From positions 1-61,347 of the forward strand of contig JAPDRN010000161.1 of assembly GCA_030247855.1 (NCBI GenBank): 61,347 bases of DNA, written 5' to 3'. This DNA comes from Knufia peltigerae (lineage: Eukaryota > Ascomycota > Eurotiomycetes > Chaetothyriales > Trichomeriaceae). Position 1 is the first letter of the stretch. Each line of letters starts with the position of its first letter. Positions 33,604-43,194 of this stretch are shown one piece after another. The notes under the pieces are model-generated. The model saw nothing but the letters and a program-made list of their open reading frames with translations. It was not told the origin of the DNA and did not search any database. The position numbers and the translations under genes were made by a program.

Positions 33604-34445
33604 CGCAACGCCGCGTTGTCGGTGGAGCGGCTGAGGCGCTCCCAGGCATCGATGCGTTCTGTCATGGCAGCCAGCTTGCCGCGTACCAGGTGCAGGGCAT
33701 CGCTGCCCAGCAAGAGGTGCGTGGGTGGGTTGGGACTGTCGATCACCTGCAGCATCGCCTGCGCGGCCTTGATCGGGTCGCCCAGCTGATGGCCGCTCTT
33801 TTCTTCGCGTGCGCTGCGGATTGGGTCGAACAGTGCGTCGTAGTCGCCGATGCTGCGCGAGGCCCGCACCATCGAGCGACCGGCCCAATCGGTGCGGAAC
33901 GAGCCCGGCGCGATCGCGGTCACGTGGATGCCGAATGGCGCCACTTCCTTGCCCAGCACCTCGCTGATGCCTTCCAGCGCAAACTTGCTGCCGCAGTACC
34001 AGGCGATGCCCGGCAGGGTGATGAAGCCGCCCATGGAGGTGATGTTGAGGATGTGGCCGCGGCGGCGCGCGCGCATGTGCGGCAGCACGGCCTTGATCAG
34101 CGCGGCAGGGCCGAACACGTTTACTTCGAACTGATGGCGCAATTCGTCCAGCGTGGATTCTTCGAGGATGCCTTCGTGGCCGTAGCCGGCGTTGTTGACC
34201 AGCACGTCGATGGCGCCGATGTCGGCTTCGACGGTGGCCAGCAGTGCATCGATGGCGGCGGCGTCGGTGACGTCCAGCAGGTGGCCGAAGGCGTGACCCG
34301 GCGCGAGGGCTTCGAAATCCTGACGGGCGGTTTCGCTGCGCACGGTGCCGACCACGCGGTGGCCGGCCAGCAGCGCCTGCTGGGCCAGGGCGCGGCCGAA
34401 GCCGCTGCTGACGCCGGTGATGAGGAGGAGGCGGGATACGGTCAT
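33600..34445 (-). CDS. Short-chain dehydrogenase/oxidoreductase
   Basis: Classical SDR of 281 aa: TGVSSGFGRALA cofactor loop at residues 9-20, NNAGYGHEG, then YCGSK as the catalytic Tyr-Lys pair. The substrate is unknown. The start is MTVSRLLL; ten upstream codons (from 34475) were dropped. It is divergent from an AraC-type activator that begins about 100 bp away, which probably controls it. The stop codon is formed by a REP. Confidence 0.9.
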   Translation of the reverse strand: MTVSRLLLITGVSSGFGRALAQQALLAGHRVVGTVRSETARQDFEALAPGHAFGHLLDVTDAAAIDALLATVEADIGAIDVLVNNAGYGHEGILEESTLDELRHQFEVNVFGPAALIKAVLPHMRARRRGHILNITSMGGFITLPGIAWYCGSKFALEGISEVLGKEVAPFGIHVTAIAPGSFRTDWAGRSMVRASRSIGDYDALFDPIRSAREEKSGHQLGDPIKAAQAMLQVIDSPNPPTHLLLGSDALHLVRGKLAAMTERIDAWERLSRSTDNAALR

Positions 34446-34546
34446 GGACGAGGGCTCGTGGCTGGGGTCTTGCACGTTAGTGGTTGAGTGCGGGGCAGCC
34501 CAGGCCTAAGCTTCGGTCATTCTTGCCTATTCCTATGGGGCGCCCG

Positions 34547-35500
34547 ATGCGATCGGTCGATGATCCGCTGCACCATCCGGCACAGGCGCGCATGGTCGGC
34601 CTGTTGCAGGCGCTGGCGGTGGACGAGGGCTACACGCTGACGCCACTGCCCGGTGTGCGGCTGCTGCGCTCGAACCGGCCACTGGCGCGCACGCCGGTGC
34701 TGTACGACCCGGGCATCGTGATCGTCTGCCAGGGCGTCAAGCGCGGCTATCTGGGCGGGCAGGTCTACCAGTACGACGCGCAGCACTACCTGGCGGTGTC
34801 GGTGCCGGTGCCCTTCACCATGGAAACCGAGGCCACGGCGGAGGCGCCGCTGCTGGCGATCTACCTGCATCTGGACCTGCAGATGGCGGCGGATCTGCTG
34901 ATTGAACTGGGCGAGCGCGCCGCCAGCGCCGAAGCGCCAGCACAGAGCATGATGTCCAGCCCAATGCAGGGGGCGATGCAGGCCACCGTGCTGCGCTTGC
35001 TGGAGGCGCTGGCCGATCCGTTGGAGGCAGGCGTGCTGGGGCCCTCGCTGGTGCGCGAGCTGTATTTCCGGGTGCTGACCGGCGCACAGGGTGGGGCGAT
35101 GCGCGAGGCGCTGGCCATGCGTGGGCGCTTCGGCCGCATCGGCAAGGTGCTGCGGCATATCCATGCGGCCTATTCGACGGCGCTGGATGTTGAGGCACTG
35201 GCAGCGCAGGCGGAGATGAGCGTGGCCACGTTCCATGATCACTTCCGCCGCATTACCGGGACCTCGCCGATGCAGTACGTGAAGTCCACGCGGCTGCACC
35301 AGGCGCGGCTGCTGATGCTGCGGCAGGACATGACGGCTGAGGCGGCATCGTTGGCGGTGGGGTACGCCAGCCCGTCGCAGTTCAACCGGGAGTTCAAGCG
35401 CCTGTTCGGTTTGCCGCCGGCGGCCGAGGTGGCGCGCATGCGGCGGAGTTTTGCGTTGCCGCCGGCGCCGGCCGATGCGCAGTATGTGTCTTCGCACTGA
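34547..35500 (+). CDS. AraC-family transcriptional regulator
   Basis: Regulator of 317 aa. The N-terminal AraC_N-type domain (VLYDPGIVIVCQGVKRGYLGG) is followed by two C-terminal HTH motifs (LAAQAEMSVATFHDHFRRI, AASLAVGYASPSQFNREFKR). The start is uncertain among 34484, 34535 and 34547; the last has a GGGG stretch at useful spacing. It is divergent from the SDR gene, a common activator/target pair. Confidence 0.9.
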   Translation: MRSVDDPLHHPAQARMVGLLQALAVDEGYTLTPLPGVRLLRSNRPLARTPVLYDPGIVIVCQGVKRGYLGGQVYQYDAQHYLAVSVPVPFTMETEATAEAPLLAIYLHLDLQMAADLLIELGERAASAEAPAQSMMSSPMQGAMQATVLRLLEALADPLEAGVLGPSLVRELYFRVLTGAQGGAMREALAMRGRFGRIGKVLRHIHAAYSTALDVEALAAQAEMSVATFHDHFRRITGTSPMQYVKSTRLHQARLLMLRQDMTAEAASLAVGYASPSQFNREFKRLFGLPPAAEVARMRRSFALPPAPADAQYVSSH

Positions 35501-35510
35501 CCGCTGCGCT

Positions 35511-35574
35511 CGCCGGGCATGGCCCGGCGCTACCAGGGAAGCCCGTGTCAGGTAGCGCCGGGCCATGCCCGGCG
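35511..35574. repeat. SMAG-type REP dimer
   Basis: CGCCGGGCATGGCCCGGCGC plus TAC (35511-35533) and GTAGCGCCGGGCCATGCCCGGCG (35552-35574), feet facing each other. Confidence 0.9.
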
Positions 35575-35598
35575 AACGAGGCGGTTGACATGCGGCCT

Positions 35599-35612
35599 AC
35601 CTACTAGTAGGT
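35599..35612. promoter_or_regulatory. TetR operator, copy 1
   Basis: ACCTACTAGTAGGT is a perfect 14-bp palindrome inside the 19-bp stretch 35597-35615, which recurs identically at 36260-36278. TTGACA lies at 35585-35590 and a -10-like TAGGTT 17 bp on at 35608-35613. The palindrome would cover the -10 region, and the message would begin at or very near the ATG at 35621. Confidence 0.75.
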
Positions 35613-35620
35613 TTAAGTCC

Positions 35621-36208
35621 ATGAAAGACTCACTCTCCCCAAAGGCCCACGAGATCCTGGCCCAGGCCCGTTCGCTGCTGGAAGCCGGTGGCTACAACGG
35701 TTTCAGCTATGCCGACGTGTCCGCGCGGGTGAACATCAGCAAGGCCAGCATTCACCATCATTTCCCCAGCAAGGCCGACCTGGTGCGCACGGTGGTGGAG
35801 CTGTACCGGGCGGAGGCACGCGAGGGTCTGGCGCTGCTGGACCGGCAATTGGGCGATCCGTTGCAGGAGCTCAATGCCTACGTGGACTACTGGTCGACCT
35901 GCATTGCCGGTGGCACGGCGTCGTTCTGCATCTGCGCGATGCTGGCTGCCGAGATGCCGATGATTCCGCTGGAGGTTGCCGACGAAGTGCGCGGGCACTT
36001 CGAGGATCTGACCAGCTGGCTGACCGTGACGCTGGAGAAGGGCGTGGCCCGCGGTCAGCTTCGCCTGCAAGGCACGCCTGCCGACGAGGCCAAGGCCTTC
36101 ATGGCGTCGGTGCATGGCGCGATGCTGGCGGCCCGTGGTTTTGGTGATGCAGCGACGTTCGCGGCGCTGGCACGGTTGTCGATTGCCCGGGTGAGCGCGG
36201 CGGCCTGA
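35621..36208 (+). CDS. TetR-family transcriptional regulator
   Basis: Regulator of 195 aa with an N-terminal TetR HTH (ARSLLEAGGYNGFSYADVSA, then SKASIHHHFPSKADLV) and a C-terminal TetR_C-type domain. It has the identical palindrome in front of itself and in front of the next gene, so it very likely represses both. ATG 35621 is chosen because the HTH begins normally from here and the promoter elements lie just upstream; no ribosome-binding site is visible, which fits a leaderless message. Confidence 0.92.
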   Translation: MKDSLSPKAHEILAQARSLLEAGGYNGFSYADVSARVNISKASIHHHFPSKADLVRTVVELYRAEAREGLALLDRQLGDPLQELNAYVDYWSTCIAGGTASFCICAMLAAEMPMIPLEVADEVRGHFEDLTSWLTVTLEKGVARGQLRLQGTPADEAKAFMASVHGAMLAARGFGDAATFAALARLSIARVSAAA

Positions 36209-36261
36209 GTGTTTCCCGGAAGGCCTGCGCGAAGCGGGTCTTCTTTTTGTCCATCGAATCT

Positions 36262-36275
36262 ACCTACTAGTAGGT
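36262..36275. promoter_or_regulatory. TetR operator, copy 2
   Basis: Second copy of ACCTACTAGTAGGT, 24 bp before the ATG of the membrane-protein gene. A TATAAC (36277-36282) sits directly downstream and may be its -10 element. Confidence 0.75.
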
Positions 36276-36298
36276 TTATAACTCCAGCAGAGGTTGCC

Positions 36299-36799
36299 AT
36301 GAGTCATCCGCTTTCTCCCTTGGGCGTCGTGCACACCGCGATCAGCCTGGTTCCCATCGTCGCCGGCATTTACGGATTCATCCGCCATCGCGCAATTGAT
36401 CCGGCTACGCGCACCGGCAAGCTCTATCTGCTGGGGTTGGTGCTGTCGGTGGTGACCTCGTTCACCGTCTCCAGCACCGGGGGCCTCAATCCTGGCCACG
36501 CGTTTGGTGTGGTGATTCTGCTGATTGCGTTCGGTGGGGTGTTGGCGGCTCGGTTGCGGTTCCTTGGGCGATTGGCACCCTATCTGTCCACGTTCGCGCT
36601 GTCTTTCAGCTTCCTGCTGTCGCTGGTGCCAGGCGTGAATGAAACGCTGACACGCTTGCCGGTGGCGCACCCGATTGCGGCTGCACCGTTGGCGCCGGTG
36701 ATCCTGCAGACGTTGCTGGGGTGCGCGGTGGTGTTTGCGATCGGCTTCGTGGCGCAGTGCTGGCGGATACATGCGCGCAACGCACGCGCACGCGTCTGA
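36299..36799 (+). CDS. Small multi-pass membrane protein under TetR control
   Basis: Protein of 166 aa with about four to five membrane helices (VVHTAISLVPIVAGIYGFI, then LYLLGLVLSVVTSFTV, and others) and a short basic tail. The family name is not recognised; the layout resembles DUF2306-like heme- or lipid-related membrane proteins, but this is only an impression. The shared operator makes it the likely main target of the TetR regulator. Confidence 0.75.
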   Translation: MSHPLSPLGVVHTAISLVPIVAGIYGFIRHRAIDPATRTGKLYLLGLVLSVVTSFTVSSTGGLNPGHAFGVVILLIAFGGVLAARLRFLGRLAPYLSTFALSFSFLLSLVPGVNETLTRLPVAHPIAAAPLAPVILQTLLGCAVVFAIGFVAQCWRIHARNARARV

Positions 36800-36823
36800 C
36801 GCTGCAAGGGACAGTCCCGATGA

Positions 36824-38065
36824 TCAGTCCGCCAGCGGCGCTGGTGCGTCCTCGCCGTAAGTGGCGTAGGCGCTGCCACACGTCGCGTGTGCCGCCGCGC
36901 TGGCAGGCAGGCCGGTGGCCTTGATGCCACGCCGGGAATCGCCTGCGAGCACTTCCACGTAGCGCTCTGCTGCCATCGTGCCGTCGGGCAGAACATAGAG
37001 CAGTACGCGCTGCAGGGTGGATTGCCCGTCCAATGGCTGCGGCTGGCGGAATGCAGGAACCTGTACGCGCGTGCGATGCCATTCCTGCGGTGCGGCGGCA
37101 GTCTGCCAGCGAACCTGCAACGGCTGGTCGAGATTCAACAGCGCAACACCGGTGGTGTGGTTGGACGCCGTGCACGCAGCGGGGGGCGCAGGAATGGGAG
37201 CGATGGCGTTGTCGCCGATGTCCAGCGTCGCGCCATTGATCTCCAGGCGCACGATCGGCGCGGCGCCGTAGTTGTGCGTCTTGAACTGCACCAGCCCTTC
37301 CACGCGGCTGCGCTCGAGCTCGTATTCGGTAGCGCCGGCCAGACGCGCCAGCGCGGGGGCAACCTCGACGTGGTCGGCATAGTGGTAGTAGAGGTGCACG
37401 ATGTCTGGCCCCCCCGATGTGCCCCACACGCGGGTGAGCGCTGCGGTATCCGGATAGGACTGGCGACGCAGTGGCAGGCGGGTGCCGGTGCCCCCGGGCG
37501 GGGCGCCGTAATGGTAATGCTCGATGCCTGGTTTCAGTCGTGCGTTGTCGTAGGGGAAGGCGCTGTCTGCATCGGACTGTGCGTTCGGGTAGCGGTGGAA
37601 GGCAACGAAGTGCTCGGGTGTCTGCCCATTCATGGGCAGGTCGGGCCCCGCGCCGGAGTAGGTGGAGGCATAGGGTGAGGTGTCCAGCCACAGTGCATTG
37701 TCACTGAGGTTGATGTGCATTTCTGCGATGGCCGCGCGTGAGCCACCGGTGGCGGTGTCCACGGTACTGTGCAGCGCTTGCCCCAGCGGAACGATGAGCA
37801 GGGCGAGGGCAGTGGGCAGGAACATGAGGGCATGCACCCCGCCCGGCACGTTCCCGCGCTCGCGCACCATGTAACGGATCCAGGCCAGCAGGAGCAGCAC
37901 CAGCAGTGGCACGCCAACCCACAGCGCGAGGGTGACCAACGCCACTACGCCCCAGCCGAGATTCGGGGTGCAGACTGCGATCAGGCCGAGCGCGGCGAGG
38001 AGGCTGGCCAGGACCAGCGAAACGCCAATACCGAAGCGGTAGTTCCTGTACGGGGTAGCAGTCAT
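36824..38065 (-). CDS. Membrane-anchored hypothetical protein
   Basis: Protein of 413 aa. Three N-terminal membrane helices (SLVLASLLAALGLIAVC, VVALVTLALWVGVPLLVLLL, LMFLPTALALLIVPLG) are followed by a large soluble domain of about 300 residues, presumably periplasmic. That part contains EHYHYGAPPGGTGTRLP and many Tyr/His residues. No family is recognised. ATG 38065 is preferred to the GTG one codon upstream. It converges with the preceding membrane-protein gene. Confidence 0.7.
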   Translation of the reverse strand: MTATPYRNYRFGIGVSLVLASLLAALGLIAVCTPNLGWGVVALVTLALWVGVPLLVLLLLAWIRYMVRERGNVPGGVHALMFLPTALALLIVPLGQALHSTVDTATGGSRAAIAEMHINLSDNALWLDTSPYASTYSGAGPDLPMNGQTPEHFVAFHRYPNAQSDADSAFPYDNARLKPGIEHYHYGAPPGGTGTRLPLRRQSYPDTAALTRVWGTSGGPDIVHLYYHYADHVEVAPALARLAGATEYELERSRVEGLVQFKTHNYGAAPIVRLEINGATLDIGDNAIAPIPAPPAACTASNHTTGVALLNLDQPLQVRWQTAAAPQEWHRTRVQVPAFRQPQPLDGQSTLQRVLLYVLPDGTMAAERYVEVLAGDSRRGIKATGLPASAAAHATCGSAYATYGEDAPAPLAD

Positions 38066-38140
38066 CACCGTTCCATCGGCAGGCCGGGGCGTGCCTGCAT
38101 CTTGCCGGGTGGAGGGCTGCGTGGAAAGATCGGGGGGTTG

Positions 38141-39142
38141 TCAGCAGCCCACCAGCCGGTCGGCGCTGATGCCACTGCGGCGCTGGTTGCGGTATTCGAT
38201 GGGGCTGGCGTCGACCATGCCGCGGAAGTGCCGACGGAACGATTCCTGCGAACCAAAGCCCGCCTGTTCGGCCACCCATTGCAGTGGCCGATCGGTGGTT
38301 TCCAGCAGTTCGCGTGCGTAGGCCACGCGCTCGCGGATGAGCCAGTCGATGGGCGACAGGCCGGTGGCTTCGAGGAACTGGCGTTGCAGGGTGCGCTGGC
38401 TCAGCGCGGCCTGTTCGGCGAGGCTGCCCAGTGAATGCGGTTCGCGCAGATTGCGCCGCATCCATTCCATCAGTTTGGCCAGCCGCGTGGGCTCGCCCAG
38501 CGGGATCGCGCGGCTGACCCGCTGGCTGCGTTCGGCATCGCGCCAGGGTGCCAGTACCAGCCGTTCGGCGACCAGGTTGGCCACGCGGGCGCCGTAATCC
38601 TTGCGCACCATGTGCAGCATCATGTCCATGCCGGTGGCCGACCCGGCCGAGGTAATGATGCTGCCGGCGTCCACATACAGCACATCGTCGCGTACGTGGA
38701 TGCGTGGGAATTCGCGGGCCAGCGTTTCGGTGAGCCGCCAGCGGGTGGTGGCCTGGCGGCCATCGAGCAGGCCGGCCCAGGCGAGCACGAACGCGCCGGA
38801 GCAGATGGAGGTGATGCGGGCGCCGCGCGCATGGGCGCGGGTGAGGGCATCGAGCAGCGCCTGTGGCGGGCGCTCGCTGGGTTCGCGCCAGCCGGGAATG
38901 ACGATGATGTCGGCGTCGTCGACCGCACTCAGATCGTAGGGCAGCTGCACCTGTGCGCTGCCGAGCATGCGCAGCGCACCGGGCTCGCCAGCGCATAGCT
39001 GGGTGCGGTACCAGGCCACGCCCAGTTCGGGGCGGATGGGCGCGAACAGACCGACCGCGCAGCCGAATTCGAACAGACCCTGGCCGTGGCAGGCCACGAT
39101 GGCGACGGTGGGCGCGTTCGGCTCGGCAGGCAGGCTGGGCAT
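38141..39142 (-). CDS. FtrA/GlxA-type transcriptional regulator
   Basis: Regulator of 333 aa. A DJ-1/PfpI-like domain at residues 10-190 carries the nucleophile-elbow motif SICSGAFVLA and is probably a sensor rather than an enzyme. An AraC-type double HTH follows (SLAEQAALSQRTLQRQFL and WVAEQAGFGSQESFRRHF). This is the layout of FtrA, which activates the stress protein family it is named for. The start is MPSLPAEPN; 17 upstream codons were dropped. Confidence 0.92.
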   Translation of the reverse strand: MPSLPAEPNAPTVAIVACHGQGLFEFGCAVGLFAPIRPELGVAWYRTQLCAGEPGALRMLGSAQVQLPYDLSAVDDADIIVIPGWREPSERPPQALLDALTRAHARGARITSICSGAFVLAWAGLLDGRQATTRWRLTETLAREFPRIHVRDDVLYVDAGSIITSAGSATGMDMMLHMVRKDYGARVANLVAERLVLAPWRDAERSQRVSRAIPLGEPTRLAKLMEWMRRNLREPHSLGSLAEQAALSQRTLQRQFLEATGLSPIDWLIRERVAYARELLETTDRPLQWVAEQAGFGSQESFRRHFRGMVDASPIEYRNQRRSGISADRLVGC

Positions 39143-39223
39143 GGCTTTGATGCTACCGATGCAGGCACGTGCCGCTGAGTGGCGCGCGGGCATGAGGTGA
39201 TGCCCGCGGGGTATATGCAGACC

Positions 39224-39314
39224 GGGGTCAGATCCTTTTCGCAGGAAGGGCGCTGACCCTGCGGATTCGCGTGCATGGGGTCAGAGCCCTTTCCTTTGGA
39301 AAGGGATCCGACCC
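39224..39314. repeat. Two GGGGTCAGA-type hairpins
   Basis: One hairpin begins GGGGTCAGATCCTTTTCGC at 39224 and a second begins GGGGTCAGAGCCCTTTCC at 39277 and ends at 39314. Both relate to the hairpin at 117-155. They fill much of the 316-bp gap ahead of the TonB-receptor gene. Confidence 0.7.
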
Positions 39315-39365
39315 GGTGTGTGCAGGCTGCGTAAGGTCATTACCAGCGGTCATGTGGCTGGCGCG

Positions 39366-39380
39366 ATGTGACGGTCACAT
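39366..39380. promoter_or_regulatory. Palindrome upstream of the TonB-receptor gene
   Basis: ATGTGAC-G-GTCACAT is a perfect inverted repeat 79 bp before the start codon. Two further GGTCAT half-sites occur just upstream (near 39338 and 39348). It does not fit CRP, whose two halves are six bases apart. It may control the whole cluster downstream. Confidence 0.5.
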
Positions 39381-39458
39381 GACGCGATATCCGCTGTTGC
39401 GTGTTGGGCGTGGGCTCTTGAATGGAGGCGTGTCTCCGGCCCACCCCCACGAGCCCCC

Positions 39459-39968
39459 ATGTCTGCTGCCCACATTCCTGCGCTGTCCACGCTCTCCCTC
39501 CTGATTGCGGCCGCCCTGACTGCTGCCCCGGCGTATGCGGCTGATGTCGATGCGCCGTCGGCGACCACGGCCACTTCTGCGAACCTTGCCGCGTCCACGC
39601 TGGATGCGGTGGTGGTGACCGGTTCGCGCACCAGTACGCGCACGGTGAAGAACAGTTCGACACCGATCGACGTGATTTCCGCCGAGGACCTGGCGGCTAC
39701 CGGCCAGGCCAACCTGCTTGAAGCCCTGCAGCGCAGCCTGCCGTCGCTCAGCCAGATCGGTGGCTATCAAAGCGACCAGGAAAGCCTGATCCGCGGCTAC
39801 CAGCTGCGCAACCTGTCGCCGGGTTACACGCTGGTGCTGGTGAACGGCAAGCGCCGCAACGCCAGTGCGTACGTCAGTGGCGCCAACGGTGGTGGTTATC
39901 CGGGTCATGCCTGGGCCGACCTGGCGCTGATTCCGGTATCGGCCATCGACCACGTGGAGGTGCTGCGT

Positions 39969-40000
<32 letters not shown>

Positions 40001-42035
40001 GATCACCGGGGTGATCAACGTGATCCTGAAATCGCAGGCGCACGGTGGCGATGTGTCGGTGGAGAGCGGGCAGAGCACCGATGGCGACGGCAGCCGCACC
40101 AGCGTGCGCGCCAACATCGGTCTGCCATGGGGCGAGGATGGCTTCATCAACCTGTCCGGTGAGAGCACGCGCCAGCACCATGCAATCCGCACGCGACGCT
40201 ATATCGATGGCTACCTGAGCTATCCGGCGGTGGACGGTAACGGCAACCTTGTGGCGCTGCGGCCGAACAACAGGCTGCCGGCCGGGGCGTCGCCGAACCC
40301 GGCCGAGGCCGGACGCGATGCCGAGGCCAACATCATCCTCAGCTCGCCGTCGTATGCGTTGAAGGCCTTCGCGGTGAACGTGGGCCATGGGCTGGGCGAG
40401 AACGCGCAGTTCTACGCCAATGCCACCGCCAGCGACCGCACCGCGCAGGCGATCCAGAACTTCCGCCTGCCGGCGACGATCTTCACCACCTACAGGGCGC
40501 CGGGCGTGCTGAGCGTGTTTCCCGACGGCTTCCTGCCGGTGCTGGAAACCAAGGAGAAGCAGTACACCGGCACGGCCGGGGTGAAGGGCCAGGTTGCGGG
40601 CTGGGACTACGACGTCAGCCTGACCGGCAATCGCAACACGGTGCGCACCTACACCCGCAATTCGGTGAACTACTCGCTGCCGTACCCCGGCTCGCCTACC
40701 GACTTCTACGACGGCAAGCTGGACTACCAGCAGGGCATCGCCAACCTCGACCTGCGTCGCAGCTTCGAGGTGGCGGCCTTCGCATCGCCGCTGGAAGTAA
40801 GTGCCGGTGCCGAGTACCAGCACGAGCAGTACGAGCGCGGGGCAGGGCAGTGGGAGTCGTACACCGGCTTCGGTGCGGCCGCCTTCGTGGGCTATTCCAC
40901 CGCCGATGCGGTGAAGGCCACCCGCAACAGCAAGGCGGTGTATGCAGGCGCCGCGACCAACATCACCTCGCGCTGGTACCTGGATGCGGCCGCGCGCTGG
41001 GAAGACCATTCCGACTTCGGCACGGTGTCGACCGGTCGGTTGACCACGCGCTTCGACTTCACTGATGCACTGGGCGTGCGCGCCACGGTCAGCAATGGCT
41101 TCCACGCGCCGAGCCTGGGCGCGCAGTTCTACCAGGCCACCGGCAGCTGCCCGTGCGGTACCACGCTGGTGGCGCAGGTTTCTTCGCCGGCAGCAGTGGC
41201 GCTGGGCGCTACCCCGCTGAAGCCGGAGAAGGCCACCAACTACAGCCTCGGCGTGACCTGGGACCCGAGCCCTGCCTTCCATCTGGCGGTGGATGCGTAC
41301 CAGATCGACATCCGCGGCCAGCTCGGCCAGTCCAGCCAGATCGGCTACAACGCGCAGGACCCGGCGCGGGTGACCGACAACAGTGGCACCGTGCTGACCG
41401 CCGCGCAGAAGAACACCATCGATGCGCTGCTGGGCACGGCCGGCATCAGCATCCTGCCCGGTGATGCGTTCTATGCCAGCTACTTCACCAACGTGGGCGA
41501 CACCCGCACGCGCGGCGTGGAGCTGACCCTGGAGGCGAACCAGGAAACGCAGTGGGGCAAGCTGCGCTGGAGCTACGCGGCCAACGTGGGCCGCACCACC
41601 ATCCAGAAAGTGAGCGCGATTCCGCAGGCGTTGCAGGGGCTGCCGAACATCAACCTGCTGACCAGATCCAGTGAGTACGCGCTGCGCTTCCGCACGCCGT
41701 CGTACACGCAGGTGGCGGGAATGGGCTGGCAGAACGGGCGCTGGCGCTCGAACGTGGACTTCACCTACTACGGCCCGATCAAGCGCCTGAACAACGGCGT
41801 GGAGTACAAGCAGCCGCCGGTGCTGGTGACCAACCTGTCCGGTGGCGTCGAGCTCGGTGCCGGTTGGAGCGCGGCGCTGGGCATCAACAACGTGTTCGAC
41901 AAGCGCACCCGCAAGGTACCCGCATATGCACGCAGCGCCACCGACGTGGCCAGCATCGAGACCACCTGGGACAGCGGTGATGTGCTGAGCAACGTCGGGA
42001 CGTTCTGGTACGGGCGCGTCAACTACCGGTTCTGA
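39459..42035 (+). CDS. TonB-dependent outer-membrane receptor
   Basis: Receptor of 858 aa. The signal peptide ends APAYAAD near residue 27; the TonB-box region LDAVVVTGSR follows, then a plug domain (NLLEALQRSLPSLSQIGG, RDGASAIYGSDAITGVINVI) and a 22-strand barrel ending with aromatic F in VNYRF. The substrate is not encoded in visible motifs. It stands first in a run of plus-strand genes for organosulfur amino-acid use, so import of S-modified cysteines or their peptides is the contextual guess. The next gene begins 52 bp on. Confidence 0.93.
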
Positions 42036-42051
42036 GGTTCATGTGAAACGT

Positions 42052-42074
42052 CGCCGGGCATGGCCCGGCGCTAC
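42052..42074. repeat. SMAG-type REP inside the cluster
   Basis: CGCCGGGCATGGCCCGGCGC plus TAC between the receptor gene and the FMN-reductase gene. It could separate the expression of the two. Confidence 0.85.
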
Positions 42075-42087
42075 CGAGGAGGGGGTC

Positions 42088-42669
42088 ATGTCTTCTGCAT
42101 TGAATGTGGTTGCGTTGATTGGTTCGCCGACGGCATCGGCCAACTCGCGCACGTTGCTGCTGGTGCGGCATCTGCTGGAAGAACTGCGCGAGCGGGTCAA
42201 CGTCAGCGTGGAGCTGGTCGAGCTGGCGCCGATCGCGCGCTCGCTCGGGCAGGCCTTGCAGCGTAGTGAAGTGGAGCCGCAGGTGGAGCGCGCGCTGGCC
42301 ACGATTGAATCGGCGCAGCTGCTGGTAGCGGCCACGCCGGTGTATCGCGGGTCCTATCCGGGCCTGTTCAAGCACCTGATCGACTTCATCGGGCTGGACG
42401 CGCTGGTGGATACGCCGGTGCTGCTGGCCGCGACCGGTGGCAGCGAGCGCCACGCGCTGGTGATCGACCACCAGCTGCGGCCGCTTTTCAGCTTCCTGCA
42501 GGCGCATACGCTGCCGATCGGGGTGTATGCCACGCCGGCCGACTTCGACGGCGATCGCATCAACAGTGCTGCTCTGCAGGCACGCATCCAACTGGCGGCC
42601 GAGCGTGCAGCGGGACACCTGGCGCCCTTGGCGACGTCCGTAGCGCCGCCACTTCGGCGGATTGCCTAG
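42088..42669 (+). CDS. NAD(P)H-dependent FMN reductase (MsuE/SsuE type)
   Basis: Flavoprotein of 193 aa with LIGSPTASANSRTLLL at the FMN phosphate loop and ATPVYRGSYPGLFKHLIDFI, the motif of MsuE/SsuE reductases. Such enzymes deliver FMNH2 to two-component monooxygenases that cut C-S bonds, and two candidate partners lie downstream. The start MSSALNVVAL is preceded by a strong GAGGAGG; 15 upstream codons lie in a REP. Confidence 0.92.
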   Translation: MSSALNVVALIGSPTASANSRTLLLVRHLLEELRERVNVSVELVELAPIARSLGQALQRSEVEPQVERALATIESAQLLVAATPVYRGSYPGLFKHLIDFIGLDALVDTPVLLAATGGSERHALVIDHQLRPLFSFLQAHTLPIGVYATPADFDGDRINSAALQARIQLAAERAAGHLAPLATSVAPPLRRIA

Positions 42670-42817
42670 CGCGGTGCCATGACCTTATTGCCAACCTGCA
42701 TCTGCATGGCCGGATCCGACCGTGGATTGTCGAGTTCTGGCGCTGGCATGCGGCGGTCCTTCTCTAGCATCGATATCGAAGCGGCAGTGCATTGCCGGCC
42801 CCTACGAGGACGATTCC

Positions 42818-43180
42818 GTGGCTGTAGACGCAACCCACAAACCCATCCTGTTCCTGCTGGACCGCGAGTTCGAGGACGGCCAGTTGCCCGGACAACGCTT
42901 CTTCTGCCGGCACAGCCTGCTGCTGGAAGGTGCGCTGTCGAGCATCGATGGCCTGGACGCACAACTGGATGTGCGCCGCATCGGCTTCAGCCGCCCGCGC
43001 CGCGAGGTGATCGCCGAGATCGGCGAGCAGGACCAGTCGCTGCCGAAGCTGGTGCTGCCGCAGGGCGTGGTCAATGAGCACGCCAGTGGTGAGTACCAGC
43101 AGCGCCAGTACATCTCCGGTGCCGAGCCGATCCTGGCGGCACTGAACGGCCTGCTGGGCATTCCCGTGGCCCATCCCTGA
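42818..43180 (+). CDS. DUF3088-family protein
   Basis: Protein of 120 aa with the DUF3088 N-terminus (ILFLLDREFEDGQLPGQRFF, then CRHSLLLEGAL) and the RIGFSRPRREVIAEIGE segment. The fold is thioredoxin-like and the function unknown; members commonly sit beside flavin-dependent monooxygenases. The start is GTG 42818, seven bases after GAGGA. The 148 bp before it contain no gene and may carry an internal promoter. Confidence 0.82.
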   Translation: MAVDATHKPILFLLDREFEDGQLPGQRFFCRHSLLLEGALSSIDGLDAQLDVRRIGFSRPRREVIAEIGEQDQSLPKLVLPQGVVNEHASGEYQQRQYISGAEPILAALNGLLGIPVAHP

Positions 43181-43194
43181 GCGAGGACGTGACG

